Assembly (NCBI GenBank): GCA_018340805.1 | Contig: JACMZG010001914.1 | Span: forward strand, 42,326,797-42,390,796 | Direction: 5' to 3' | DNA: 64,000 nt | From: Microvelia longipes | Lineage: Eukaryota > Arthropoda > Insecta > Hemiptera > Veliidae | Shown: positions 42,001 through 54,351 of the stretch, in pieces | How positions within the stretch are numbered: the first letter of the stretch is position 1 | Layout of the letters: the number at the start of each line of letters is the position of its first letter | Notes under the pieces: generated by a model | Told to the model about the DNA's origin: nothing | Databases searched by the model: none | Seen by the model: the letters and a program-made list of their open reading frames with translations, nothing else | Position numbers and translations under genes: made by a program

Positions 42001-44745
42001 AAAATCGTTGAGGCCACGTATATGGATTATGCAGTATTGTTAGCAATATTGTAGACTACATTTAGGAATTTTTTCAGAATTTTTGAACGATCTGATTTTC
42101 CGGAAAAGGAAAATCTAAGGGATATATTAATTTTTTTTTATAAAAGTTTTTAAAGTTTTATAATTAGCTCCGAAACGGGCCTTAATCGTTGAGGGCCTCG
42201 CATATGGTTATACAGTATTGTTAGCAATACTGTAGACTACATTCAGGAATTTTTTCAAAATTTTTGAACGATCTGATTTTCCGGAAAAGTGGAAAACCTA
42301 TGAGTTATATCTATTTTTTGTATAAAAAACGCCAACTTTTTTATAATTTTGCTCCGAAACGGGTCTAAAATCGTTGAGGGCCACGCATATGGGTTATACA
42401 GTATTTTTTAGCAATACTGAGACTACATTCAGGAATTTTTTTCAGAATTTTTGAACGATCTGATTTTCCGGAAAAACGGAAAATCTAAGGGATATATTAA
42501 TTTTTTTTATAAAAGTTTTTAAAGTTTTATAAATATAGCTCCGAAACGGGCCTTAATCGTTGAGGGCCACGTATATGGGTTATAAAGTATTGTTAGCAAT
42601 ACTGTAGACTACATTCAGGATTTTTTTCATAATTTTTGAACGATCTGATTTTCCGGAAAAGTGGAAAACCTATGAGTTATATCAATTTTTTGTATATAAA
42701 CGCCAACTTTTTTTATAATTTTGCTCCGAAACGGGTCTAAAATCGTTAAGGGCCACGCATATGGGTTATACATACATACAATTTTCGAACGATCTGATTT
42801 TTTCGGAAAAACGGAACATCTAAGGGTTATATTAATTTTTTTTATAAAAGTTTTTAAAGTTTTATAAATATAGCTCCGAAACGGGTCTTAAATCGTTGAG
42901 GGCCACGCATATGGATTATACAGTATTGTTAGCAATACTGTAGACTACATTTAGGAATTTTTTTAGAATTTTTGAACGATCTGATTTTCCGGTAAAGTGG
43001 AAAACCTATGAGTTATATCAATTTTTTGTATAAAAACGCCAACTGTTTTTATAAATTTTGCTCCGAAACGGGTCTAAATCGTTGAGGGCCACGCATATGG
43101 GTTATACAGTATTGTTAGCAATACTGTACACTACATTCAGGAATTTTTTCAGAATTTTTTAACGATCTGATTTTCCGGAAAAGTGGAAAACATATCAGTT
43201 ATACCAATTTTTTTTATAAAAACGCCAACTGTTTTTATAATTTAGCTTCGAAACGGGTCTAAAATCGTTGAGGGCCACGTATATGGATTATGCAGTATTG
43301 TTAGCAATATTGTAGACTACATATAGGAATTTTTTCAGAATTTTTGAACGATCTGATTTTCCGGAAAAACGGAAAATCTAAGGGATATATTAATTTTTTT
43401 TATAAAAGTTTTTAAAGTTTTATAAATATAGCTCCGAAACGAGCCTTAATCGTTGAGGGCCACGCATATGGGTTATACAGTATTGTTAGCAATAATGTAG
43501 ACTACATACAGGAATTTTTTCAAAATTTTTGAACGATCTGATTTTCCGGAAAAGTGGAAAACCTATGAGTTATATCAATTTTTTGTATAAAAAACGCCAA
43601 CTTTTTTTATAATTTTGCTCTGAAACGGGTCTAAAATCGTTGAGGGCCACGCATATGGGTTATACAGTATTGTTAGCAATACTGTAGACTACATTCAGGA
43701 ATTTTTTCAGAATTTTTGAACGATCTGATTTTGCGGAAAAGTGAAAAACCTATGAATTATATCAATTTTTTGTATAAAAACGCCAATGTTTTTTAAAATT
43801 TTGCTCCGAAACGAGTCTAAAATCGTTGAGGGCCACGTATATGGGTTATACAGTATTGTTAGCAATACTGTAGACTACATTCAGGAATTTTTTCAGAATT
43901 TTTGAACGATCTGATTTTCCGGAAAAGTGGAAAACATATCAGTTATACCAATTTTTTTTATAAAAACGCCAACTGTTTTTATAATTTTGCTCCGAAACGG
44001 GTCTAAAATCGTTGAGGGCCACGTATATGGATTATGCAGTATTGTTAGCAATACTGTAGACTACATTTAGGAATTTTTTCAGAATTTTTGAACGATCTGA
44101 TTTTCCGGAAAAACGGAAAATCTAAGGGATATATTAATTTTTTTTATAAAAGTTTTTAAAGTTTTATAAATATAGCTCCGAAACGGGCCTTAATCGTTGA
44201 GGGCCACGCATATGGTTATACAGTATTGTTAGCAATACTGTAGACTACATTCAGGAATTTTTTCAAAATTTTTGAACGATCTGATTTTCCGGAAAAGTGG
44301 AAAACCTATGAGTTATATTTTTTTGTATAAAAAACGCCAACTTTTTTTATAATTTTGCTCCGAAACGGGTCTAAATCGTTGAGGGCCACGCATATGGGTT
44401 ATGCAGTATTGTTAGCAATACTGTAGACTACATTTAGGAATTTTTTCAGAATTTTCGAACGATCTGATTTTCTGGGAAAGTGGAAAATCTAAGGGTTATA
44501 TCAATTTTTGTATAAAAACGCCAACTTTTTTTATAATTTGCTCCGAAACGGGTCTAAAATCGTTGAGGGCCACGCATATGGGTTATACAGTATTGTTAGC
44601 AATACTGTAGACTACATTCAGGAATTTTTTTAGAATTTTTGAACGATCTGATTTTCCGGAAAAGTGGAAAATCTAAGGGTTATATCAATTTTTTGCTTGT
44701 AATTCCTGAAGTTTTTTAAATATAGTTCCGAAACGGGTCTATAAT
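39022..44745 (-). repeat. 184-bp satellite array, inverted orientation
   Basis: The same monomer read on the minus strand, about 31 copies. At 39011-39030 CCTGAATGTA is joined to TAATTTTGCTCCGAAACGGG, an abrupt switch of orientation in mid-monomer with TA at the joint. A block 40779 to about 42395 is repeated directly at 42778 to about 44395 (offset about 2.0 kb). A scar, CATACATACAATTTTC at about 42767-42783, marks the copy boundary. The array ends near 44745 in unique DNA. Confidence 0.97.
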
Positions 44746-46247
44746 CGTTGTATCTACACTTTGGACTCTATTTAATATTTTTTGAATAATTTTACAGATA
44801 TATTTTAATAAAAAAGTGTAGAATGCAATATTATAGATATTAAAGAGTGGATTTGAACGGTGGATAAAGGGAATTTTGTGTTTTTAATGTAGGTTGGTAG
44901 TACTGGCTTTTTTTAGATTTTTTTTGAACGGTGGATCTTTGAACGGTGGATATCTTCTAGTCAAGTTCAGAGTTTAAACTATTCCATTGCTTCTTTCCTT
45001 TTCCAGTTCAAGAGACGAAGTAGTAAAACTTAAAATTCAATTAAATCCTTTGCAAAGTTTCAGACTCACAATGTCGTGGACTTTGTTTTATAAGAATCTA
45101 GAAGAAACTTAATTTCGAACTTTATTTTACATTATTTTATGAGCAAAATCAAATAATATATTTGAATATTACATAAAAAAGTAAGATAAGAAATCAATTA
45201 CTACACTTTTTGTTACTTCTCTCTTCCTTCAGTTACAAGAAAGCATTGACTTTTGTTCAGAAGTTATAAAATTAATAAAACTTTATCAAACTTAAAACTT
45301 ATTCTATTTTCAAAGTTTATAGTTCTGTTGTACTAATCAATAGACTTTATTTCTTACCAAAGAAACTTTTTTTGTTTGGATGTTGTTATTTTTTTTTATT
45401 AAATTTTTCTTAATTAAGTTTAAATTAAGAGTTCAGCCAGCATGTTTATGGTTTGCTCCTTCAGGAGTTTACCTGATAAATGCTTAATTAAATGAAGTCT
45501 AATAAAAAAAAGTTTTTTTAGTTATTACATTTTACCCTCGAACTTAAAGACTTAATTAAGTAATGGAATTCTGATCATTTGCCAAAACCAATAGACATAA
45601 AATGTGAAAAGTCTGATTTTCAAGAAATATCTAGAAAAAAGCTACAAAGGTATTATTAATAGGGTGCGGGGTGCCTCGGTTTTTTTCTTACCTTAGACGT
45701 CCTTTGAAACTGAATAAGGTCTAAATTATGGATTTTATACCGCGTTGTTTTTTTAAACAATGTCGACTGATATAAACTTAAGTATCACTGCTTAATTAGT
45801 TTTGTTACTTACTATTATTTACTGCTCTGTTACAGGTAATTAAGTTCTGTTTTGATTCTAATGTTCTGTGAGTATTTTTTTGTTTTTATTTTTAATGTCA
45901 ATATTACTTTTTTTTAAATTTATTGATTATTGTCTACAATAAATGTATTTGACATAGTGATCTTGCTGGTTAAAGTGACTTGGCAGTCTTGATAGGAGGA
46001 ATCACCCAGTGGTGATACTCCTTGGCGTGGTTAGGTTAATGTTGACATTTTACTTATAATATAAAAATTTGGCTTGAACTAAATTAGTGGAATAGAATCA
46101 ATATTACGAAAGGAATTTTTGTAAAAATAAGTAATTTAATAGTCAAAAATATGAAAAAACAGAATAAACACGTTCGCATTTAGTCGGCGAAGCTCCCGCA
46201 ATAAACAGACAAATAAACAAACGGGTTCGTTTTAGGATTCGCTTCGC
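44746..46247. other. Spacer flanking the satellite
   Basis: Holds three close copies of TTTGAACGGTGGAT (about 44850, 44926, 44938) and a near-perfect hairpin AGGAGGAATCACC/GGTGATACTCCT at 45994-46022. No gene. Confidence 0.5.
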
Positions 46248-46353
46248 TATTGCTCAGAATATTGTGTTACTCAAAGCTTAAGGTTTTATTAATTCGGTTT
46301 CGCTACACTTGACCTAAGGTATCTTAAGGTTAATTAAAGCTTGGGAAAGAAGT
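46248..46353. repeat. Source segment of an inverted duplication
   Basis: CTCAGAATATTGTGTTACTC through TTAATTAAAGCTTGGGAAAG is present again, inverted and about 98% identical by eye, at 47089-47192 inside a DINE-like element. Confidence 0.85.
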
Positions 46354-46689
46354 ACATAAATTCCAATCAAGCAATATGGAAATCTCAATTCGGTTAAAAT
46401 TTGATTTTTTAAATATTTTAAAGATTTAGGTGAATAGGTTAAGTCCAAGAGAACAGTCTATGCATTTTTATCTTCCATGTAGGACAACTATACTTTAAGA
46501 TTTTTTGTGAAGTCTCGATTTTAAAGTGGGAGTTATGCGAGAGGCAGTCATACTTACACACAGAACTTGACTAAAACTACACACTTGAAAACTAGAACAT
46601 CAGAAGTGCTTGATACGGATAACCATGATTAAATTTCTGTTTTTTTTTTTTTTTTTAGTGAACAGAACGCTTTTTCTATTTATCTACAG
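46354..46689. other. Spacer
   Basis: Nothing recognised. Confidence 0.4.
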
Positions 46690-46950
46690 ATGTAGGTGAA
46701 GAAATATAAAAAGAAATATTATGTATGTCCCTTAATGAATAAGCAGAGGAATACGAAGGAAAATCTGTCTAGGAATAGGAAATGCTTGGTTTTCCGAGGA
46801 GGTTGGTGTGTAAAGTTGAGCAATATTCTAAATAAGACCCATTTACTGTCTCTATTTACTGTCTATATTAAAAAGGAAAAGTTTTGTTGTAAATTTTTCA
46901 TTCTCAAAAGGAAACAAATTACCTTTCCCGGAAAGTGTCACCTTGAGACG
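46690..46950 (+). repeat. Inverted duplicated segment P, left copy
   Basis: AAATATAAAAAGAAATATTA through CATTCTCAAAAGGAAACAAA to AAGTGTCACCTTGAGACG is the reverse complement of 57410-57660, with moderate divergence. An 85-codon frame in this copy is not preserved in the other, so coding is unlikely. Confidence 0.75.
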
Positions 46951-47013
46951 TGAGCAGAATCGGCTCCTATTGGCTTCCTGATAACAAAAAATAAAAAAAA
47001 AAGTGTATATATA

Positions 47014-47045
<32 letters not shown>

Positions 47046-47047
47046 AT

Positions 47048-47079
<32 letters not shown>

Positions 47080-47541
47080 ATATATATATTCTTTCCCAAG
47101 CTTTAATTAACCTTAAGATACCTTAGGTCAAGAGTAGCGAAACCGAAGTAATAAAACCTTAAGCTTTGAGTAACACAATATTCTGACCGGTTTCAGCTCA
47201 ATCAGACAATCTTAAGTGAGGAAAACGGTATTTTTATTTAAAAACAAAAATCATGAATATATTTTTGTTCATAATGCTTCTTAATTTTAATATTATAGCA
47301 TACTATTAATAATAGAGTATTAATAAAATCTCAATTAGTAAAATCAAATTTGTGAGGAAGCCCCTCAGGCCCGCGAAGTGGGCCTGTGTGAAGAGGCTGT
47401 GAAAATTCGCTAGATACATGGCAAAATGCCATGTAACAAGAACAATAATGAAATAACACATAATACAAAACAACAACAATGTGACCGCGGCCACAGGGAG
47501 GCCCCTGGGCCGCGTAGCGGCTACGGGCCGAAGGCCTGTAT
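46951..47541 (+). mobile_element. DINE-1/Helentron-like element, copy 4, rearranged
   Basis: Starts within the element at GAGCAGAATCGGCTCCTATT, lacking the left subterminal motif. A (TA)n lies at about 47006-47090. The middle (47089-47192) is replaced by an inverted copy of 46248-46353. The normal order resumes at CGGTTTCAGCTCAATCAG, and the right motif TGAAAATTCGCTAGA (47399-47413) and GC tail with GCCGC-GTA-GCGGC follow. It sits between segments P and Q, which in the other copy are separated by unrelated DNA. Confidence 0.65.
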
Positions 47542-47835
47542 ATCTTTTTATATAGCTTGTTATACGCTATTATGTTTTTATCATGTTATAAGCTAACATT
47601 TTTTAGGTAAGGTCAATCCCTAGAGGGACCCGAAAGTTATCCTTAAAGGTGCACTAGTGGATGTAGGGGACTCCCCAGGGCCATCCATACGGTCCACTTC
47701 TCTTCAACTTTTCTTTTAACTTTTTGTGGTATTGTTTCAAAAAATATTTTCTTGGTGTTGTTTTAAGCTAAAAAATGATATACATCGTAAACTTTAAGGC
47801 AGTGAAAAACTAAGGGAATTCTCTCTTTGCTGTTG
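47542..47835 (+). repeat. Inverted duplicated segment Q, left copy
   Basis: ATAGCTTGTTATACGCTATT, AGCTAACATTTTTTAGGTA, GGGGACTCCCCAGGGCC and ATCGTAAACTTTAAGGCAGT are mirrored at 56835-57110. Divergence is moderate. No gene. Confidence 0.8.
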
Positions 47836-48109
47836 AGCTTCTAAAATTAAACGCAATCTTAACACAACGAGTAATTGGTGAAACTCCATATTTGTCATTG
47901 TCTAACTTTTTCCACTTTCCAATTAGTTCTTTAGATATAACCTGTTTTGCAAAATTACTAACTTAATTATTAACTTGCGTTGTATCAATATGAATCAGAT
48001 TAGTGTTATTTTGTTTAATGTAATTTTTAATTATTAATTTAGATCAATGTTAAATTTAAGTTAGTTAATTTGCGTTCAAGTGTATTTTTCTAAAGAATGT
48101 TAATGTATA

Positions 48110-48338
48110 AAAATAAAAATGCCCGTTTTTGGGCCTTTCGGTCTATCAGGGTATTCACCCTGCGGGAACAGCCTAAGGTGGGTGGCATCTAATATACTCG
48201 AAGAATTAATTAAAATTGGTGAAATATTTTTAATACAAATACTGTTTATATAATGTTAGAACATAGCCCGGGCTGCGAACCCCGGACTTCCGGTACCGAA
48301 GTTAAGTGCCTATAGGACAACGGCCACGGAGGCACACT
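48110..48338 (-). mobile_element. tRNA-derived SINE, family 2, copy e, complete
   Basis: Minus strand: TGCCTCCGTGGCCGTTGTCC, B box GGGGTTCGCAGCC, body, TACCCTGATAGACCGAAAGG and AACGGGCATTTTTATTTT. An 11-bp duplication GTTAATGTATA lies at 48099-48109 and 48339-48349. Structure matches the copy at 19266-19487. Confidence 0.85.
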
Positions 48339-48353
48339 GTTAATGTATATTAT

Positions 48354-48400
48354 TTGATATCGAGTTTTGCAAAACATGAATAGTTGAAACAATAGAGATT
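48354..48400 (-). mobile_element. Fragment of the hammerhead-bearing repeat
   Basis: TTGATATCGAGTTTTGCAAA and ACATGAATAGTTGAAACAAT match the outer arm at 34306-34350. The rest is missing. Confidence 0.5.
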
Positions 48401-49479
48401 CTTAATGTGATAAGGATATGTATTATTATGTTAATCAATCCTGATCAGTAGTAAAACATAATTTATAATATTTATTTTGTTCTGTAATTTATTTAAGAAT
48501 TAATTAAAAATGAGTATGAATATTTTCAAATTAAAACTCCTTTCTAGCGATCTCATTAGCATGATTTCTTTTTTGGGAATTGGTTAAAATTTGAAAGAAG
48601 CAAGTTATGAGAAAAAACACATAACTACTTGTTACTTTGGATATGTTTTAGTTAGTTTTAGATGTTAGGGTTCTAGTTAATTATATTATTTATACTCTTG
48701 ATTTAGTAGTTAATTCTCTTTGATACTTCTGCCTGACCGTTGCTATATAATTTTATGCTAGCAATTAGCTTCTATACTTACTGCAATATTCTAAAACATT
48801 AAGTTTGAGTTAGGTTTATAAAAATGTTTTTAACATGAGAACAAGTTTTTATAGGAATTCATTGACTTTTGGTTGAAATGTTCTCATGTATAATTCTTTT
48901 AATTATTCTTAACATAACATAAAGCAACCCTAATTAATTTTCCCTTCTTAAAGTGCTACTTAAAATTAATTCTCTTAAGAGAATACTTGATAAGTTTTTA
49001 TAACTTGTATTACACGGAACTTGTGGTCAATGAATTTGACAGGATATTTGTTCCAGTGGAGTTTGGTTTCTGTTTTTATTACTGTTTCTAACTAGTCTAA
49101 TTCCTCGTGAAACTTGTTTCATATTGTCGTAAAATAATATTCAATAGGGAAACTTTATTAAGTTGTATTTGTAATATCTTATTCACAGGATGTATTTTGT
49201 TCCAAGTTTCATTTGGTTTCCTTAGAAAGTTTAATAAGGGCCAAAAGGCTAGAAATCTAGTTAGTGTGGGGTTGATGGTATTGGGGTCACTTTCTTAATT
49301 GACTATTAACTCTGGGGAAGTGGGCAGCCTAAACCTAGACTAGATTTAGTCCTGAAATAGCTCTTTACTTGTAGGACTGTCCCTTCGTAGTATTTTCTTT
49401 GAGCTTTTCCCTATTCAATGTTTCCTTTGTTCTAACATCAGGTCCACTCCTTTTCATGATAGTTTTAACAATGTCTTCA
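48401..49479. other. AT-rich spacer
   Basis: No gene or repeat recognised. Confidence 0.4.
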
Positions 49480-49985
49480 ACAAAACAAAGATATCTTAAA
49501 AGTTATATGCTGTATCAACAATACAAAAATATCTTAAAATTATATGTATATCAATAAAACAAATATATCTTAAAGTTGTATGTAAATAAACAAAACAAAT
49601 ATATATCTTAAAGGTATATGTTCATCATCAAAAGAAATATATTTTAAAATTAAATTTATATCAACAAAACAAAGTTATCTTCTAGTTTTATGTATATAAA
49701 CAAAATAAAAAATATATCCTAAAGTTGTATGTAAATTAACAAAACAAATATATTTTAAAGTTATATGTATATCAACAAAATAAACATATCGTACAGTTAA
49801 ATTTATATTATCAAAACAAATATATCTTAAAGTTTTATGTATATATATACAAAACAAATATATCTTAAAGTTTTATGTATGTATACAAAACAAATATATC
49901 TTAAAGATTTATGTATGTATACAAAACAAATATATCTTAAAGTTCTATGTATATCAACAAAGCAAATATATTTTAAAATTTTATG
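49480..49985. repeat. Minisatellite, 36-bp core unit
   Basis: Units TATCTTAAAGTTTTATGTAT plus GTATACAAAACAAATA; the last three are exactly 36 bp apart (about 49862-49970), older units vary. The period is a multiple of three and keeps frames open on both strands. Confidence 0.85.
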
Positions 49986-50139
49986 TTTTATAAATAAAGA
50001 CCATTATTTATTTTTCCAATTACTCTTTGCTTTATTTTTTTACAAAGTTAAACAATTTCATTAAGTTCGTTCGTTATATGTTGAGTATTTTTGTAATAAG
50101 AAATAAAACATGAGCTCTCAGACAAATTAGATCAAGCAT

Positions 50140-50670
50140 TCTTCTAACTTCCTCTTACTACTTATTCTATTATTTCAATCTTCCTTCTTACTTACTTACT
50201 CTTATTTTTTCCATCTTACTTCTTACTTACTTACTCTTATTTTTATATCTTCCTTCTTACTTACTTACTTATATTCTTCTTCTTCTTACTTACTTACTCT
50301 TATTTTTTATATCTTCCTTCTTACTTACTTATTCTTATTATTTCATATCTTCCTTCTTACTTACTTACTCTTATTTTTCATATCTCCTTCTTACTTACTT
50401 ATTTTATTATTTTCATATCTTCCTTCTTACTTACTTACCTATTTTTCATTCTTCCTCTTACTTACTTATCTTATATTTCATAACTCCGTTCTTACTTACT
50501 TATTTTTTTTATTTTATATCTTCCTTCTTACTTACTTCTTATTATTATTATTTCATATCTTCCTTCTTACTTACTTACTCTTATTTTTTCATGTCTTCTT
50601 CTTACTTACTTATTCTTATTATTTCATATCTTCCTTCTTACTTTCTTACTCTTATTATTTTATATCTTAC
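50140..50670. repeat. Minisatellite rich in CTTACTTACTTA
   Basis: About twelve units of TCATATCTTCCTTCTTACTT, ACTTACTCTTATTATT, unit about 45-50 bp. Strong pyrimidine bias on the plus strand. Confidence 0.85.
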
Positions 50671-52022
50671 TTATTTATTGTCTTAATCTTACTTTAAAAT
50701 CCGCTGGAACAGATTATTACCATGCATTTAAGTTTCATACCATATAATATCAAACGATTAAAAAAGCAATATATTTTCTATCAATATATATAGTCGCTTC
50801 ACAAAGATAATAGTGTTTGCCCTTTAAAGAATTAATGTACATTTTGAAAAATGTCACTCAAATTTTGATTATTAAAGCTTTAAATGATTACCTCTTATCT
50901 TTAGAGCTTTTGTTCAATATTTTAATTCTAACTTTTGAACAATGCCATGTAAAAATACTTTAAGTTAGTTTTTATTCGGTTACTTAAAAACATATATCCG
51001 GTATCAATGATGACGTCATGATGACCTACTAAACATCATTTTAACCTAAATCTTTTTCAGTATAATAATTTTTAGTAAGTTTCAAATAATACTTTTGTTT
51101 CGCTATTCGAAAACTTTCCCCCAAAAATAAAGTTAAATCCATTAATACATTAAATTATTAGGCGGAGAAAAACTTTCTGCTTGAAAGTCATGACTTTACA
51201 CCAACTTGGTGGCATTATATTACCGATTCCGAAAGGGCCGTGGAATCCAGCTCGTCCCTCGACATAGTTATGATTCCCCCCTCCAACTTCACAACTTAAA
51301 ACATCTCTGTTTTGCAACCTTTATATAATTCATCAAGTTGTTCAACTTAAATTACACTGGCATCTCCGAGGCGAGGAGCGTGAAATGTTTTAAAAGAGAT
51401 GTTATTCCAGTGTTATTATTCAATTTTCTATTTTCATATTTTTTTCTTTTGAAAACACTTTCTTCAACTCCTTATAATTCATATGAATTGCGAATAAGAA
51501 GTGTGTTTTAAAACTTTTAAGTTATCCATTTTCTTGATTCGAAATAATTCATTTTTAGAATGAGTATATTTTATGAGTATCATTCTTATAAAAAATTTAC
51601 CACGTACACACAGCGTATTCTACAGGTGCTTGTATTCCATACGCATTAAATACAATACGGTTCTTGCACCGCATTTGTTTAATCCATCGAGTCAGATGAC
51701 GTCATAACTGATCCCGCCAAAACATCGCGTCTTTTATTGTGAAGGTTCACTTAGGTTATAAGGAAGTTTTAAACAAAAAATAAATTTAATTAAATTGTGA
51801 TTTCTTTGCATAGTAATCAAGTTACCCTAAAAATATAATATTTCAAGTTATTTGATGAAAAACTGTATTGTTTAATTTTAAGTGAAATAATAGTTGGGAA
51901 AGTTATATTTAAGAATGGTTGCCTCTAAAGGTACATACAGCGTACGACGATCGTTCTAGATTACATCTCTCTTGTACTAGCGTATCCGACTAAATACCCT
52001 CCGCATGGTTCTTACAGCGTAT
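50671..52022. other. Spacer, no gene recognised
   Basis: Two palindromic TGACGTCA sites (about 51011 and 51698). Nothing else recognised. Confidence 0.4.
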
Positions 52023-52610
52023 TTAACCGTATTTTACGAGCGTTATATTTTTAGCTTGTTTTATTTCTTGTGGCAGTTCATTGTAGCAAGCTATTGAAAT
52101 GTTGTGGGAAGCTTTTTTTAAACAAAGCAGTTCTGCAGGGAGATAGACGCAGGTTGAACTTATTTCCAGTGTTGAACGAATGAACACCACTATGAGTGAT
52201 GAACTTATCAGAATGCTTAGCTGCAAACTTACATGCTTCAAAAATAAACATGGAATAGACTGTTAGAATATGTTGCTTAATAAAAGTTAGTTTAGTAGAT
52301 GTTCGAGGAGGGAGGGATGTTAAAGATCAGCCTAACTATCCTTTATTCCAAAAAATAAAGCCTGTTTACATCTGGTCTTGTTCCCCGTACGAGAATATGT
52401 CGTGCTAAATAAGGATATACCCAGCCATAATATACCATTAATAGGTCATCAGTTGAGTTGTAGAACTTCAGTTTCCTCAACAAGTAATAGGCACAATTTA
52501 TCTTTTTTACGACAGTGTCATTGTCTACTGAACTTTTTTTATCAATGACTATTGTTATCAGTGTTATTATTAACATCATTTGTCAAATATATAATTAACA
52601 TAATCTATCG
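52023..52610 (-). pseudogene. LINE reverse transcriptase C-terminal remnant, frameshifted
   Basis: Two minus-strand frames together follow the end of a non-LTR ORF2. The upstream frame (52343-52579) reads KKINCAYYLLRKLKFYNSTD and LLMVYYGWVYPYLARHIL, like the L-N-x-x-x-[YF]-x-L-R...xx-YYsxxxpyL stretch. The downstream frame (52023-52241) contains CYNELPQEIKQA, the typical YN-x-LP-x-x-[IV]-[KR]. A frame change and about 100 bp of decayed sequence separate them. It is from a different lineage than the copy at 31212-31691. Confidence 0.7.
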
Positions 52611-52802
52611 GACATTCAAAGTAAACTTTTCTAACAAACAGTATGTGTTTTAAACTTTCAACATCCCAGTTTTTCAAACTTGCTTATATGTAGTTATTAT
52701 TTATGAAAATTAGCCTTCTTCCAATAGTCACACATTAATAATAATAGCCTATTTTTTAACTAAAAAATGTGTTATGAGATACGTAATTGCTTTTTGGTTA
52801 AA

Positions 52803-53110
52803 CTAGATTGGTTTTCGCCATAAAACAAAAGGGGACCGTGTTGCATTCACTTTAGTTTGAGGGGGGGGGGCGGTTTTAGTTGCTGCCGTTCGTTGGGATT
52901 TTGACCGACAGGCGTTGAATATTAAAAGCTCATTAAACGATTCGGATGTCGGGTTAGCGAGGAAATTCCGGTGATGAGAGATAGTCTCCAATTCACTTAA
53001 CGCTCTGGTTCCATTCTGAGAGACTTCTCCCCTTCTTCTACCGTGGAAAGCTTGGCCGGGGAAATTGTTTTTCACGTCAACACGAGGGGATGCGGTTCTA
53101 TTATCCCATT
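52803..53110. other. GC-richer island with a G10 run
   Basis: About 300 bp with clearly higher GC than its surroundings, including GGGGGGGGGG-CGG at 52861-52873. A 90-codon minus-strand frame crosses it (GTRALSELETISHHRNFLAN) without a recognised domain. It could be an exon, a regulatory island or an old repeat; I cannot decide. Confidence 0.3.
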
Positions 53111-54027
53111 TTCAGATTTCACTTTCCACAGCTTTTTTAGGACTTATTATCTCGTAACCAACACTTGAATATTAAATTGTGATTACAATACCGCCGTGTA
53201 CTCAACCTAGAAATCAAATTTAATTACAATTTCAACAAGTAATCAAAATTATATATTTCTAATATCTATGCGTACTACGTATGATCACTTACATTTTAAT
53301 ACGTATAGTTTTTAATTTTAGTTTAATTTAATACGTGTAAGTTTTTAATACATTTTAATTTTTGTAAAAATCGTGTTTAGAGATTAACTTTAACCCAAAT
53401 ATTAATAATACTTCTTGAAATAGTAATTCCGAGGGAATATCGCATCGAAAGATGTTTTTGAAAACGATTTTTTAATAAGATTTATAATTTATAAATTGAA
53501 AATTGTCTGCTGGTTTCAATGCTCTTTTACTAAGGGTAGGCAAATTATACCGAGAAAATTGCATTATTGTGTTTTCTATTTCATGGTGTTTCTAATTAAG
53601 AGAGGGACCTTGTGTTTGCAAATTTAAATCTGCTAATTTTAATTCTGCTTTCATATTCAGATTTATCATTTTGACAGCTTAAATAATCCTCCCTTAAAAT
53701 ATAAACTAATTAAAAATACCCAAGCTGATAGAGTTTATAAGGTGGTTCAGTTGGAGGGTTTTTATGAATGAATTCAATTTTTTTGATGTGTTAGGTTTTA
53801 GTCCGGCATTGACGTCGTTGCAGGAATAAATAGGAAATTTTCAACGTTGACCTCCTATACTGATTCCTGCTATAACGTCACACGGCATTCACACAAAATT
53901 CAGTTTATAACCTCTGTATGCGTTTGGTTTGTTTACATCGAATTGAATCACCTTATAAATTTCCAACAAAATATCTTGCAAAATACCATCAAAATATCAA
54001 CTTTTGACAACACTGCAAAAAATAAAA
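53111..54027. other. AT-rich spacer
   Basis: Nothing recognised. Confidence 0.4.
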
Positions 54028-54351
54028 TAAGGCGCGGTCGAATATCTAGAACGTTGGATCACCAACAAACTTTTTTTATATTTTTTTTTTCAAAATTTTC
54101 AGTAATTAGCCGGATTTGTGATAAATGAAGCCTATTTCCGTAATCTGCACGCTCTTTTGGTTAATTTCAAAGAGTATTTACAATCGTTGAGTGAATGTAA
54201 ATACTCTTTGAGATTAATTAAAAGAGCGTGCAGATTACGGAAATAGGCTTCATTTATCACAAATCCGGCTAATTACTGAAAATTTTGAAAAAAAAAATTA
54301 TAAAAAAAGTTTGTTGGTGATCCAACGTTCTAGATATTCGACCGCGCCTTA
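54028..54351. mobile_element. Mariner-type foldback MITE, about 320 bp, TA-flanked
   Basis: AGGCGCGGTCGAATATCTAG (54030) is mirrored by TAGATATTCGACCGCGCCT (to 54349) with TA on both sides. Arms of about 155 bp pair almost perfectly around a short loop near 54185-54200 (ACAATCGTTGAGTGAATGT). No coding; an overlapping 93-codon frame is fortuitous. Confidence 0.85.
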
